Of a stretch of 64,000 nt of DNA, positions 38,726-51,554 are shown in pieces. Both the position numbers and the translations under genes were made by a program. Every line of letters starts with the position of its first letter. Position 1 is the first letter of the stretch. The stretch covers positions 3,412,961 through 3,476,960 of the forward strand of contig BCIA01000006.1 of NCBI GenBank assembly GCA_001599815.1. The letters are read 5' to 3'. The notes beneath the pieces are model-generated. The model had not been told where the DNA came from. It worked only from the letters and a program-made list of their open reading frames with translations, and ran no database searches. This DNA comes from Furcasterigmium furcatum (lineage: Eukaryota; Ascomycota; Sordariomycetes; Glomerellales; Plectosphaerellaceae).

Positions 38726-41700
38726 ATGTCGAAGATGCAAGGAAAAGGGGGCCGCTTTGCCGGTGCGGGCGCCTTCGGCAGCCCAGCGCGCGGCTTCGGC
38801 GGCTTCTCCTCGCCAGCCAGCGGCAGCGGCCTGTCGTACCTGACGGAGCCGCCGGACCTGTCCTCCCTCTCCGATGCCAACGTAGTCGTCTCGTTCAAGA
38901 ACCTGCTCAAGAAGGATGCGACCACCAAGACCAAGGCGCTGGAAGAGCTCGTTGCATATGTGCAAGCGCACCCCCACGAGAAGGACGGAGGGGCTGAAGA
39001 GGCTGTCCTGGAAGCCTGGGTGCGTTCCTCCCGTGCCCAATGGCCATGTTGTTGCTATGATCAGTTAGTAATGTTAGATATAGGTCCAAGTATACCCTCG
39101 CACCTCAATAGACAATGCCCGCCGCGTCCGAGAGCTGTCACATACCCTGCAATATGAGCTGGTCAAGTCGGCGCGGAAGCGCATGGAGAAGAGGATCCCC
39201 AGAGTCGTTGGCCCTTGGCTCGCCGGCTTGTATGACAGGGACCGTGGCGTGTCTCGGGCTGCCAACGAGGGCCTATCCTCGTTTCTGAACTCGCCCGACA
39301 AGGTTGCCATGTTCTGGACGAAGTGCCAGTCGCAGATCTTGACCTTCGCGACCGAAGCCGTTCAAGAGACCCAAGATACCCTGAGCGACGAACGGTCGAC
39401 GACCGCCGACGACGCCGAAGCCAAATATTTCAGAGTAGTGGGCGCAAGCCTGTCCCTGGTGTTAGGACTGCTCCAGAAGGTGGACCAGTCTGACATCGAA
39501 AAGGAAACGGAGGGTTATGACGCCTTCTTCGCCGAAGACAAGGTCTGGAGGAGTATCATCATCGGAGACTCGGCTGTGAAGAAGGCTGCGTGCCAGCTTC
39601 TCTGGGTGTGTCTCGACAAGCGAGAGGGCGCCGTCTCTTCCCAGGTCTCCCGTCTCAAGAAGATGCTGATCACCGAAGGGCTCAAGAGCAGCCAGGTCGG
39701 ATCCGCTGTCGAGTTTGTCCGCATCTTGACACGACTGACCCAAAAGTACCCCGAGATCTGGTCTTCCTCCAGCGACAAGAAGACGCCGGTTTCGCGGCTC
39801 AACGGCTTCCTGGAGCGAGGATCCCAGGCCAGCCCTACCAAGTTCTGGGAGTACCTGGAGCAGCTCCTCGTTTCCATCCCCGCGGAGCAAATCGCCCCGG
39901 AAGCTGCCTCGAATATCCTGAAGTCGCTCGGAGTCGGCATCTCCAGCCGTGACGAACCTCGTATGAACGCATCCGCAGCATGGACGTGTTACGTGCGCAC
40001 GGCTCGCCACCTGGTGTCGATTCTCCCTGCCGAAAGCCCAAGAGTGGACTTTGTCCGCGACAATCTCTTCCCACTCACTGCCCAATATCTTCTGCCCACG
40101 CCTGACAGCGTTGGTTGGGATGTTGGCGGTGCTGGAAAGCTGACAGTTCTTGTCGAGGCCTTTCAGATCTACACCGACAAGAGTTATGAAGACATCGCGC
40201 AGGCTGCCACGGAGGAGTGGACGAAACTCTCCAAGGAGTTCTGCGCCAGAATTTCGAACTCCCTTCCAGAGGTGTCCAAAGACTATCAAAAGTCGCAAGA
40301 GGAGATTTCGGACGAAGGAGGCCGCTGGTTCAACTTGGTCGGCCAGATCCATTCCAAGACGGCACCGACACATCAGAAAGCCCTTCAGGTGGTCGAGGGC
40401 CCCTCCAAGGCCATCATCCGCGGTGCCATGCAGCTTCTATCGAACCGAAACTTGAAGCCTTTCGGGTCCGCTGCTGTGTTGGCCAGTGTTGGAAAGAAGG
40501 CGCCTCATATCTGGGAAGCTCAAGACATGGCGGTCGAGCTGAAGAATTTCCTGCTTGCCACGGGTCGGGACCACATGAATCTGGTCATTGAGTCCCGGTC
40601 AGCACCAAGCCTACTCCAGTGCATTGCCGATCTTGGTACCATTCAAACCCAAAAGTCATCGTATGATGAGATGTGGAGGGCATGGGTCGCTTCTCTTCTG
40701 AAGTTCCAGGACCAGGGGGGTGCGCTCGATGCCATCAAGAGTCTGGTATCCCAAGAAGCGGCAAGCTCGCTTGCCAGTACTGATACTGAGCTCCAAGGGT
40801 TCTTTGTTTCAAGGGCCTCGCTCTGCATTCAGGAGAAAGCTGATGCATGGGCTATCATTGAATCCGCCTTCGCCAACGACGCTGTCGCCGACCCTTCGGC
40901 AAAGACCATTGTCAACGAAGCTCTCACAGCACTTAGCAAAGACTCGGCCAGCTCGGCAGGCGCACTTCGGGTATTGGAGATTGTTGCCAACAGCAAACCC
41001 GTGCTTCTGTCTCAGGACGAGACCATCCACATGACCTTGGTCACTGTTTTGCTGGGTCTGGCGGAGCTGAGCAACGCGGACGTCTCCTCGCGCGCCGTGT
41101 CTCTCAGGGCTCTGATCGACAACAGTGCGGGTGGCAAGCCCGCTGCTGTCGGCATCATCCAGCGAAACCTCGAGGATGCCGGCACACAGTCACTCAGGTA
41201 AGGACCTCGCAGTATTGGGTTCGCGACGAGTTGCTGACCATCTAAATAGCATCGACACCCTGTACCAGCAGGCTCTTCAGGTTGCGCAGTCTGGGGCTGT
41301 TGCCGTCGAGGATCTGTTCCCCAACACGAACTCCTGGATGGAACAGTTGCAGACATTCCTTCAAAGCGACATCAATCCATCTCTCTCCATCACCAGCAGC
41401 CTCGCAGGCGCCCACTTCCTCGTCCATCCACCCGAGACTGACGCTCAGCCTCGAGCTCGACGGGATCGGAACGGCGCATCCATCCCGATGAGGATGGCCT
41501 TGTACACGTCAAAGCTCATATCTTCGGATATTGATCTGGTCTCACTGCCTGAGGGCTTCCAGGTCGAAGTATTGTTCCTTCTGGCTATTACTGTGCAGCT
41601 CGCGACAGATCAGATCACACTTATGGAGGACCACAAGCTTTGGGCTAGCTTGAGGTACAAGAACTCACTGGACGTCACCGAACACTTCATTACAAGTACA

Positions 41701-43861
41701 AGAGGGGCGCTCAATGCTGTTGTCGAGAAGGCGACAGGATGGAGGGAGAGCTCTGACGCTGGAACAAGCGGGTTGGTCGACAAGTTGATTGCTGTAATGA
41801 TCCAGCAGACGAAGAACCTCACACCGCTTGGGCTGTACAGCTCCAGGGCTCTGAGTGAGCTCATTGAAGGGTTGACCGACAAACACGGCATGCCGGCCGC
41901 CGGGGACGACAAGCTGGCCAGGTATGAGACCATGAAAGCCGCCCCGACAACAGTACTTGCCGCCGTCGCCCTCCTGCATGGCTTTGGAGAGATGCTCGAG
42001 TCTTCCAAGCTCGTCAACACGCTCTGCAACCGACTTGTTAGCGACATTGCCGGTCTGGGCGCGCAAGCAGATAAAACGTTGCCAACACTTGTGCTGCTGA
42101 ATGCCTGCACGCAAGTATACGAGCTGGGAGAAGTGCCGGTCGCCAACAATAGGCTGGTGTTTGCGATTCGCCAGATCACCTCATGGCTGGATGATCCTGT
42201 CGGCCTAACACCGCAGCTGTCGGCCGAGATCTGTCGGGCTCTTCAGAGGCTGCTGCCCAGCATCAAGGATGTCTACGGCCCTCACTGGGAGCGGACGATC
42301 GAGTTCTGCACAACACTGTGGACGAAGTCGGGCGAAGATGAGCTTGATGATGCTCTGCCGTACATCCATGCCTCGTTGAAACTGATGAGCACCTTGGAGA
42401 ATCTGGAGGAGCCCAACGATGATCTGGAGGATGCGCTCAAGGAGGCGGCGGAGACCAGGTCACTCTCAGTGCTGGAGCTGCTCAAACTTCCTCGGGAGAA
42501 GAGCACCCAGCCCCTCGAGATTGTCGACGCGGTCCTCTGCAGGCAGGTTGAAAAGCTGCCACTGAGGCATGTCACTGACTTGTCTGATCTCTATGGCCTG
42601 GTGGCCTCGGAGTCGCGCGACATTCAGACTGCCGCCTTCAACCTCCTCCACCGGGCACTCCCGGCGGCCCAGGCACAGTTGTCGGTTGATGTGTTGCTTG
42701 ACAAGACAGGTTCGTCGTTCCCGCATTGATTCCATTTATTCCGCCGACCTTAGCTAACTCGAATCAGAGGCGCGTCTCCCAGACGAACTGCTCTCCCTTC
42801 TGCTAGATGCGCCGACACTGGAGAAGTACCCGGACGACCTGCTCGCCCAGTTCCCGACGGCCATCCGATCGTATCTCCTGACGTGGTGCCTGGTCTTTGA
42901 CGCTTACAGCACTGCATCCCTGAAGGTGCGGACGGACTACACCGACCACCTCAAGACGGAGAACTACGTCGGACCGCTCATGGATTTCATGTTCGATGTC
43001 CTCGGCCATTCGGCCTCTCACGCCCTCAACCTCGACCGCGAGCGTCTCACCGTCACGGACATTCAGTCTTACGATCTCAAGCTGGCGGATTCGGAACCAG
43101 AAGAGCGCAACCTCCATTGGCTGCTCGTCCACATCTTCTACCTCTCCCTCAAATACATCCCTGGCCTCTTCAAGACTTGGTACATGGAATGCCGCTCCAA
43201 GCAGACCACCAACGCTGTCAAAGACTGGATGGTCAAGAACTTCACCCCCATCATCGTCTCTGAGCTGCTCAACGAGGTGGCGGAGTGGGCGAAGAATCAG
43301 GAGGCTCCCGCCGACGACGAGAAGGAGCTCGTCATCAAGGTCAGCCCGATGGCCAGGGAGATCACGGCGGGGTATGAAGTCGACGAGTCGCTGGCGTCCA
43401 TTGCGATCCGCGTACCACCAGGGTATCCGATCGACAACGTTACCGTCGCCGGGCTGAACCGGGTGGCCGTGAACGAGCGGAAGTGGAACAGCTGGTTGAT
43501 GACGACGCAGGGCGTGATAACATTCTCGGTAAGTTGGATTCTCTGATGGATCATCCGGTTCCTATGCGGTCAGAAAACTAACATCTCCAAGAACGGCAGC
43601 ATCATTGACGGCCTCACCACGTTCCGCCGCAACATCGTCGGCGCTCTCAAGGGCCAGAGCGAGTGCGCCATCTGCTATTCCATCATCTCCACCGACAAAA
43701 AGATGCCCGACAAGAAGTGTTCGACGTGCAAGAACCTGTTCCACCGCACGTGTCTGTACAAGTGGTTCCAGAGCAGCAACCAGAACACGTGCCCGCTGTG
43801 CCGGAACCCGATCGACTATCTGGGCTCCGACACCAAGGCGAGGAGGGGCGGAGCGCAGTAG
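38726..43861 (+). CDS. LTN1: E3 ubiquitin ligase listerin (ribosome quality control)
   Basis: Five exons (38726-39019, 39084-41197, 41250-42709, 42768-43528, 43592-43861) with introns of 64, 52, 58 and 63 nt keep one frame and give 1632 residues, the size of Ltn1/Rkr1. The N-terminus has the conserved 'FKNLLKKDATTKTKALEEL' block. A long HEAT/ARM-like helical body follows, then an RWD-like region ('VRVPPGYP'-type 'IAIRVPPGYPIDNVTVAG') and a C-terminal RING of the listerin type (about residues 1560-1620: 'SECAICYSIIS', 'CSTCKNLFHRTCLYKWF', 'NTCPLCRNPID'). Listerin binds stalled 60S subunits and ubiquitinates nascent chains. This is a firm call from length, repeats and RING. Confidence 0.95.
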
Positions 43862-43976
43862 AGAGGGCATGAGATACGGCGCATATGATCAGATGTACAT
43901 TCAGGGGGGGCATTGCGGAGACATGCAGACATGGTAGAAACAACCATAGAGAAAAGCGAATGATATTGACTAGCAC

Positions 43977-44792
43977 CTAGATCCACTCATGCCCATGGCT
44001 ACGGGTGTATGCGGCCTCGAGCAGGTCCTGGCAGTACTCCAGCAGGACAAGGGTCGCCTTGAGCGTGAGTTGTTGAGGCGTCATGCGAGCCTTTGCCCTC
44101 TTCACTCCGCGCGGACTGGCACCCTCAGAACCGACATCAGCGTCCTCGCTATCGCTCGCATCCCTGGACCCAGCGCCTCGACGGCCCTTCTCTCCAACCC
44201 GACCCTTGGGCTTCGACACCCTCGACCCGATGACATGGGCCATATTGGCCTCTCCGAGACCCAATTCCTTGTCGTGTGCCAGCTGTTCTTCCTTCTGCGC
44301 CCGCTCCTTCTTGTCTGAAGCCCACTTGGGCTTCTTCGCCGACCGCACCTTGGCCCCGCGGGCCTTCTCCTCCTCCTCCTCCTTGAGACGCTTCATCATC
44401 TGCTCCTTCTTTTTCTCCGCCTCCTCCGCAATCCTCTTCCCGACCTCGATGGCGTCACAGTTGCGGCACTGGGACTTGTACCCGACGCTGATCCAGGCGC
44501 CGCACACGTCGCAGGGCACGATGCACCCGCCCGATATGCACTGCGACTGGTTCTTGTGCCGCTTGCGCGCGCAGTGGTGGAGCACGCCGCCGCCCATGGG
44601 CTTGATAACCTGGTCGGCGATGGCGTTGCTGACCTTCTTCTTCCTCCCGGTCTCCTCGGCGGCGTCGATGAGTTCCTGCTTCTGGGCGTTGGACAGCTTG
44701 TTCACCTCCTTGAGGGCCTCGTCGATGAGGTCGGCGTTCTGCTGTCCTTTGATCTGCGGCCCGCGGCGCTTTGGGGGCGGGTTTTTGCCCAT
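43977..44792 (-). CDS. Uncharacterised Cys/His-rich basic protein
   Basis: A single exon encodes 271 residues. The N-terminal third is basic and helical. The middle holds a putative zinc-binding block at about residues 72-117: 'LHHCARKRHKNQSQC', 'GGCIVPCDVCGAW' and 'SQCRNC', giving seven Cys plus His. A long charged coiled-coil segment follows ('EEAEKKKEQMMKRLKEEEEE'), then a Ser/Asp-rich stretch and a hydrophobic C-terminus ('LKATLVLLEYCQDLLEAAY'). I do not recognise the family. The layout suggests a nucleic-acid or protein-binding factor. It converges on listerin with only 115 bp between stop codons. Confidence 0.7.
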   Translation of the reverse strand: MGKNPPPKRRGPQIKGQQNADLIDEALKEVNKLSNAQKQELIDAAEETGRKKKVSNAIADQVIKPMGGGVLHHCARKRHKNQSQCISGGCIVPCDVCGAWISVGYKSQCRNCDAIEVGKRIAEEAEKKKEQMMKRLKEEEEEKARGAKVRSAKKPKWASDKKERAQKEEQLAHDKELGLGEANMAHVIGSRVSKPKGRVGEKGRRGAGSRDASDSEDADVGSEGASPRGVKRAKARMTPQQLTLKATLVLLEYCQDLLEAAYTRSHGHEWI

Positions 44793-45246
44793 GATGGACT
44801 TCGAGGGCAGCTGGCGCGGTTGGGGATGTTCTCTTGGACGGGCTTCTGTCCAGTGGGTAGGCGGAGCTGACGTTGGGAGTTCACTGGGGGAAGGTGGGAA
44901 GTACGTTTCGCTCGAGTTGAATGATATGATGCTCTTCGAATTCTTTGTCTAGGATTCTCTCGGGAGTGGGAGTGGGAGCGGCATTGGTACAAAGGTCGCA
45001 CCTTGCCTGGAGGAACAAAGGGCTCTATGGAGGCACGGGCTCGTCCGTATCCGGGAGGGACGAGGAGATGAGATTTTATACAGGGTATCCATTGGATTGT
45101 AGTGCTTGAATTGGTAGGCTTTGTCTTGTCGTGGCATGTCGGGTGTGGCATCCCCTGCTGGTGGTCGCCGACCTTGAGAAACAAAGGCAACCGGGGTTCA
45201 TTCATGTGAAAAGGTGCAGACGACTCCATGAGCTGTAACCGTATCA
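44793..45246. promoter_or_regulatory. Promoter of the Cys/His-rich gene and 3' end of the kinase gene
   Basis: These 454 bp hold no supported gene. They must contain the upstream region of the minus-strand gene on the left and the 3' UTR of the minus-strand kinase gene on the right. Confidence 0.3.
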
Positions 45247-46578
45247 TCAGCTGCTATTGGTTGACAGACAGGCATGCTGGAGAGCCTGGGATGTGGTTAG
45301 CGATAGGTAGAATCCCAAGCTATGGCAGCGTGACCTACCTCTTCCGCGGTGGCCCGTTTCGAGTCGTACCGAACCAACGTCGCGACCAAGTCCCTAAAGT
45401 CAGGCCTGACACCGGGCAGGATCTCCTCCCAGGGATGGCCTTTGATGCTCCGGTACATCTCAAAGGGAGGCGTCTTGAAGTCTTTGGCCTCGGGCCACGT
45501 CTCGATGGTCGGCGTCCCGAGGGTCTTGAAGATGCTGAGGATCAGACCCAGCTGATTGCCGTCTTCGTGAGCCGACCTAGACTCGAAGAGTGACTTTGGC
45601 GGGTCGCGACATGCCTCTGCGAGCATCGCGCCGGCAGCCCACATGTCAACGGCGGGGCCGTACGACTTGTCTCCGAAAAGACACTCGGGAGCTCGGTAGG
45701 CGCCGGTCCCGATGTCGAGTATCTTGCCACTCGGTGGCTCGGCGGTTGCAGACATGGCGGGATGCCAAGCCGTTCCGAAATCTGAGAGGTAGGCTGGTCC
45801 ATCGGGTCCCTCTAGGAGAATGGCCGAGGGCTTGACATCCCGATGGATGATGCCTTCAGCATGAATGTCCTTGAGGGCCGTGAAAACTTCGCGGAAGATG
45901 CTCTGTATTCTCTCGGGAGATAGCGGCCCTTGTTCCAGGAGGTCTGCGAGTGTCATCGGCATGTATGGAAAGACGAGGACAAATCTCCTTTCCTGATCCC
46001 TGAAGGTCTCAAGCAAGGGGACACATGGCGGCTTCAATGTGGCCAGGATCTTGGCCTCGCGCTGGGGATTGTGAGGCTCGATGTTACGAGTCTCAACAAT
46101 GACTTTCAACGCCTTGTCCCCGCACCGGTACACCTCGGATGTCAGGCCGGTAGCGACAAGCTCGCAGTCCTGATAGGCGCCGATGGTAACACGAGGCTCG
46201 CCGTTCGACTGTCGGCCTTGGGTGGAGGATGACACAAGAGCCGGTGCTGCCAGGCCTACGACACGGCATACCTCATCATACTGGGCCTAAAGACATAGGT
46301 CAGAGTCTGGATGGAAGCTGGCATCTGGGGAGGGGCGTTGCAGCCTGACGCTTGCTCACCCGTGTCCTGCTCTCTTGATACGCACGGTTCTCTAGCGAGA
46401 AGGCATCGGATTGAGGCGTGTTCGGTGCTGCAGAGGCCGCAGCCTCAAGCGAAGACTTTCTGGACAGAGGGTCAGGTAACGGTTTGCAGTGACGAGGAGC
46501 TATGCCGTACATCTTCTCGATATTGTCAAACCTGTCCGATGCTGAGAGAGCGAGACGCCAATCGGTGGCCTCAGCCAT
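45247..46578 (-). CDS. CDK-like (CMGC) serine/threonine protein kinase
   Basis: The model has exons 46578-46360, 46286-45339 and 45285-45247 (introns 73 and 53 nt), giving 401 residues. The last intron is supported because splicing replaces a drifting tail with 'ATAEEALQHACLSTN', the usual end of CDK kinase domains. The kinase domain (about 105-400) has 'DKALKVIVE' (ATP Lys), 'IIHRDVKPSAILL' (HRD), 'YLSDFGTAW' (DFG) and 'GAYRAPECLFG' (APE). It resembles CDK-activating kinases of the Csk1 type, but I cannot fix the ortholog. The start is uncertain: the first exon stays open to 46674 behind a possible acceptor, so more 5' exons may exist. Confidence 0.78.
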
Positions 46579-48049
46579 TTCACCAGTTTGAAAGCGATGA
46601 AGCCGACTCCACAGGTTCAAGCTGTCTTTTGCCCAGGCGTCGTGAGGCGCTCGTAGATTATAGTTCCGTTGCACTAAGAATAGGGGCCAGGACTTGGTGG
46701 TGTGTCGTCGGCATGAAGATGGGCCACTCGAATTGTTGGTGGAATGGTAGTGGTACAGTGTAAGTCCTCACAGTGTACGCGCTACTCCCACGGCCCAGCC
46801 TCAGACATGGATGAGACCACGACAGATCTCAACTTGTTCTCAACAGAAATCTTCCATCTTGAATACAATGCATCTTCTGGGGGTCCAATCAGCGAGTTCA
46901 GTATCACGAGGGATTTAGTGTTTATACTCTTTCTGTATCCGAAGGCTCTACGACGGCCGGCTGCCCTTCTACTTTTGCCACAACTGAACCAGTGTCTCTT
47001 CGGATGCACTCCAGATATGTTTGATGGATAAACACAAGAGACACATCTATTGGAGGAGCATGTGACAAAGTCACAGTATACGGGAGGACCTGGAGACGAA
47101 GGGCTTTCGATGTATCCGGTCAATGGTACATTTGCCGTGCTGGCAGCCTCAGCATGACAGCCATCAGCCGCGTCATACTCCCGGTATACACTGGCAATAG
47201 ACGGATCCTGCAGGGTGCCGCCGATCAGTCTTCCAAGTAAAGGAAGACCCAGTCCTGGACATCAATAACTCAAGATGTTGTGTTGTGCCGGGCGAAGCTC
47301 AAACTGCCGCCATCGATCTCCCTTGATCTGCTGGGCCTGGTGAGCTTCCTCCCCAGCACTGAGCCAGCCTCGACCCGGTGCGGCTCTCAATCGCGTGTCA
47401 GGACCTCCGTAATCCGACAGAAGCCTACGGGCTCCGCGATTGACCTGATATGGGCATTCCTGGAGACGTGGATTCATCTGAACTGCCCGTCGCCTTGGGA
47501 TCGGTCATCCGAGCACCTGGCTGGGAGCCTGGAAAGTCCGGCCCTCGAAACTCTGACTCAGACCTGGCAGGAGCACCTGGGCTCACATTCAACGAGTCAA
47601 ATGAGGCACTCAAAGCCAAAGTACTGTTCGCAGGCGAGGCATTGATGGCGATGTGAGCGTCACCAAGGAGAAACCTTGAAAGCGGAACGGGATGGCCGGT
47701 CGCACTTGCTTCCGCAGAAGCCGTCCACACCATTTTAGGCTCGGTGTGGGGGGCGCACGGGCCATGTCATTTCATGTGACGTGGGACACGACTGGCTGGA
47801 GGGCCGCCGTTTGGCAGTGGCACCGTCGGACCGGACCCAAGCTGCTCGAGTCGAGGTCCAGTCCAACTTGACCTGCTTCGCTTCGCGATGCTCCTCATCT
47901 TGGCAGCACCTGCGCCGTCCACGACACCAGCTTCGACCTGGGCATAGACTGTATCGATATGCGCGCATTCCTTACCGCTCCCGCCCTTGTCTTTAATCTT
48001 CCCGGATCTCCGCGCAACCGCTAGACGACCCCCCGAGCCCCGACCGACC
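46579..48049. promoter_or_regulatory. Divergent intergenic region, kinase / Syp1 homolog
   Basis: The 1.5 kb hold no gene I can support. A short frame near 46690-46760 on the minus strand ('QQFEWPIFMPTTHHQVLAPI') has some coding character and could be an unplaced upstream exon of the kinase gene or a relic. Confidence 0.3.
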
Positions 48050-50961
48050 ATGGACGACGCATCGCGAACCGAATACCCGTCAATGCTGGTACGACGACGA
48101 CCGCAGCCCATTGCGTTGCCTCCGCACCTCGGCCCGTGGCAGCCACAGCTCCCCAGAACCCTTCGCTGACGATGCCATTCTTCGCCCTCTAGGAAAACCT
48201 CCAGCCGGGCCAAGCTGTGACCGTCTTCAACGACAGAATCAAACGGATAAACAGGATCAATGGCGAAATCGCCGACTGGCTGCAGGTTCGCCAGTCCCGC
48301 AATCCAACCACCCCGGGTGCTGTCGTCGCATGCTCACAATGCCCCCATCACAGGAACGCCGACGGGTCGAGGAGCAATATGTCCTGAGCCTGCGCAGGCT
48401 CACCCAATTCAAAGTTCCCAACAGCCAGTCCGACCTAGGGTGCGTGCCCATGACCAGCCCCCGCCCTGGAGCGGCATTTGAGCCTCCTTGCGACATTTCA
48501 CTGACGGCCCAGCAGCGTGTTCCAGGCACCATGGGACAAGGTCCTCCAATCCGTCGAGGAGACCGCCCATTCGCACCACCTTCTCTGCACGCGGATCGAG
48601 AAGGACGTCGAGAACCCGCTGCGCACCTTCCAGAACAAATCGGACATGCAGAATATGAACGCTACCTCCGGCAACCTGGCTTCCATGGCCCGCGATCTCG
48701 AGGAGGCGCAGAAGAAGGTCGAGGCTCTGAGCAAGAAGGGTGGCAAGGGGGCATCGCAGAAGCTGGACTCCGCTTCCACCCGGCTCACCATTGCCCAGCA
48801 GCAGTGGGATTCCCAGGCGCCCTTCATCTTCGAATCTCTGCAGGCCATCGACGAACAGCGCATCAACCAACTTCGCGACCTTTTGACGCAGTACCAGACC
48901 CACGAGAACGATGGGGCTCAGCGCGCCCAGTCTAATGCTGTCGAGACTCTCGCAGCCATGCTGGAGGTTAGCACGGAGCTCGAGATCGCCAGCTTCAAGG
49001 AGAAGGTTGTGGCAGGAAAGCCGAAGCTGGAGAAGAGGACTTCGACGAGGCAGTCTTCCCAAGCCGGCCCTGGCTCAACCCTTGGCGCGCCAAGCAACAT
49101 CCCCGAGGATACCCAGAGCGAGCTCTCCGCGTCAGTCAGTGAAAATAGGCCGGAACCTCCCCCAGAGCCCAAAGCCCCGGTGAAGCCCGAGAAGACGGAA
49201 TCGAAGCTTCGTAGCAAGATCGGAACCATGCTCGGCCGCAGGCGCCAGAGCGTCCACGGAGCTGTCGGCCATCTGTCGCCATCGAAGGGGACATCCACCT
49301 TCTCGCGAGCCAGCAGCAGCCACGGTCGCCCTGGCCTGTCCCCGCGAACCTCTACGAGCAACCTCGGCGAATCGGGCAGGTTATCATCCCTTGCGGAGAC
49401 TCCGGATTCCGCGAAGCCGCCTGCATGGGCCGGTTCTGAGAAGAAGGCGCACGATGGAACGAACGGCGGGCCAGAACCCTCGGAGCCAGCCATCTCACGC
49501 ACGACTTCGGCGGTCAACGGTGCTGGCGTCGATGTTTCCGACGTGCCGCCTCCCCCCGGCCCGCCCCCTGCGCAGCAGCAGAAGCAGCCTGAGCTCGAAA
49601 GAAAGGATTCCGAGGGTTTCACAGTCCCTCCCCCGGCGAACGACCCCATCTCTCAGGCACAGCGGGAGGCGGCGGCCGAGGAAGGCGAGCAGACCTTCAA
49701 GCTCAACATCGCCGACGCACCCATTGCTGAGGAGGACCCGGAGGAGACCAAGGCTGCCATGTCCAATGTCGCGAGCACCCTTACGAAGATGTCGGCGCCA
49801 AGCAGGAAGATGGGCACTGTCCGGGGCAGGCGTGATGTTAGGAACACCATCTATATTCCTTCTCCGACGACAGGGTCGCCCAGCGATCAGGAGCTCACCA
49901 ACGAAAATCCCTTCCCATCTTCGCCTCCTGTAGCGGCTCCCGGGCTACCGGCGCTTACGGCGCTTGCATCTCAGGCAAGCATCGCTGCATCATCCGACAC
50001 CCAGTCAATCCGATCAGCCAATTCTCTAAGCAGCCTGGCTCAGCTGAAGCATCCCGAGATGCGTGGAAGTGGTCTGAACTCGTCGATCATCGAGACTGTC
50101 TCGGCCACATTCGAGGATGGCGTTCTCAAAACCGCCAAGATCAACGGAGAGATTGCGTTTTCCTACCACGCCGAGGCGGGTAGCCCTGGTAAGCTCATCA
50201 ACCAAGCTGCATCGACTGAGCGATCGCTAACACTCCCAGAACACGAGACTGTCCGCATCAACAACTTCGCCAACCTCGAGGCCATCGGCCCCAACCGCAT
50301 CTTCGTGCACAACCCGTCCCCGGAACGTCCCGACGAGTTCAAGCTTGATCTCTCCCATCTCAACAAAACGTCCACGGCATTCACTTACCGCGTCCATGCG
50401 GCCGATGTCGATTCGCCCGTGCTTGCAGAGCACGTCCCTCTCCTCCTTCATCCGGTCTGGAAGCCTCAGGGCGACAAGCTGGGTCTCCTTCTGCAATACT
50501 CCCTGAACCCGGCTTCCAACCTGCCAGCACCGGTTACACTCCACAATGTGGTCTTCGTGGCCACCTACGAAGGTGCTCGAGCCTCTGGTGCCCAAACCAA
50601 GCCCACCGGCACCCATCTCAAGGAGAAGCAGCTTGTCTACTGGCGGATCGGCGATGTCACTCTGACATCAGAGACCCAGAAGATTATATGCCGCATCGTC
50701 GGTGCTGAGAATGGCGAACCGAAGCCCGGCCACGTGGAAGCCAGGTGGGAGTACACGCCGTCGGAGGGCGCCGTGCTCGGCAGCGGCATCTCCATCTCCA
50801 AACAGGAGGAGTCGAAGGGCAAGGAGAAGGAGTCGTCCAGCGACGACGACCCGTTCGCCGACGAGGGCGCCGTGACGCCGGCCGGCCAGAGGTGGACCGA
50901 TGTCCCGCTGGTGAGGAAGGTCGTCAGTGGCAAGTACGACGCCAAGTCCACTTCCGCATAA
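48050..50961 (+). CDS. F-BAR and muniscin-domain endocytic adaptor, Syp1-like
   Basis: Four exons (48050-48088, 48193-48285, 48354-48439, 48516-50961) give 887 residues, near the 870 of yeast Syp1. The short early exons assemble the family start: 'RTEYPSMLENLQPGQA', 'IKRINRINGEIADWLQ', 'ERRRVEEQYVLSLRRL', then 'GVFQAPWDKVLQSVEETAHS'. An F-BAR coiled domain occupies about 1-250. A disordered Ser/Pro-rich middle contains a poly-Pro 'PPPPGPPP' and basic patches. A C-terminal muniscin mu-homology domain spans about 640-885 ('SATFEDGVLKTAKINGEIAF'). These proteins bind plasma membrane at early endocytic sites and septins. Introns are 104, 68 and 76 nt. Confidence 0.9.
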
Positions 50962-51554
50962 TGGATGGCGGCGGTCTGTTATCCCGTAGGAGAGCGACGG
51001 CAGAGCTTGAATCTAGTTTGTATGGCGCACTGGACACATTTGCCTTTCTACGTTAGCATGAGCATTGAACATGGGAGGATTGAAGACGCGCACCCTGCTG
51101 CAGACTCTCGGGTGGCTGAATGTACATGGATGCGGTGCCCTGTACGTAGTGTGATAGTTCAGAGTGAGTTGAGCGGCCTTTGCGTTTCTAAATGGAGATA
51201 TGTATGTGAGAGCCGGGGTTCCTGAGTGAGATCCAGAAACAAGGGCTGGCCGCGGCTTGAAGCAACTTGAAGGGGGCAGTTTCTGACCTCATCTTGACAT
51301 TGCCCAGCTTGCGCCGTTCATGCGAAGGGCCACTGGAAACAGATCGCTGGGGTGGTATTGAGCTAAAAGGACTATTATAGGAGGAATCTGTCCTCGCGGT
51401 GAGCTATGTGATGGGTTCTGAATGTTTGTTCCCACAGATTCGCCTTGGTATCCCCAAAGAAGCTGATTCAAACTTCCCCAATATGTCTGCGCTGTAGAGT
51501 GCCCAAGGCCGAATCCCCTGAAATCCCGAACTTGCTGCCGGGATGCTGATGTCT
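50962..51554. other. Convergent 3' gap
   Basis: The 593 bp hold 3' untranslated sequence of two converging genes. I see no additional gene. Confidence 0.3.

Noticed and set aside
38054..39040. 328-codon minus-strand frame upstream of listerin
   Set aside because: It overlaps the true first exon of listerin, lacks motifs and has poor codon bias.
47425..47733. 102-codon minus-strand frame in the kinase/Syp1 interval
   Set aside because: It is Ser/Ala/Pro-rich without signal peptide, domain or good start context. Not enough to call a gene.
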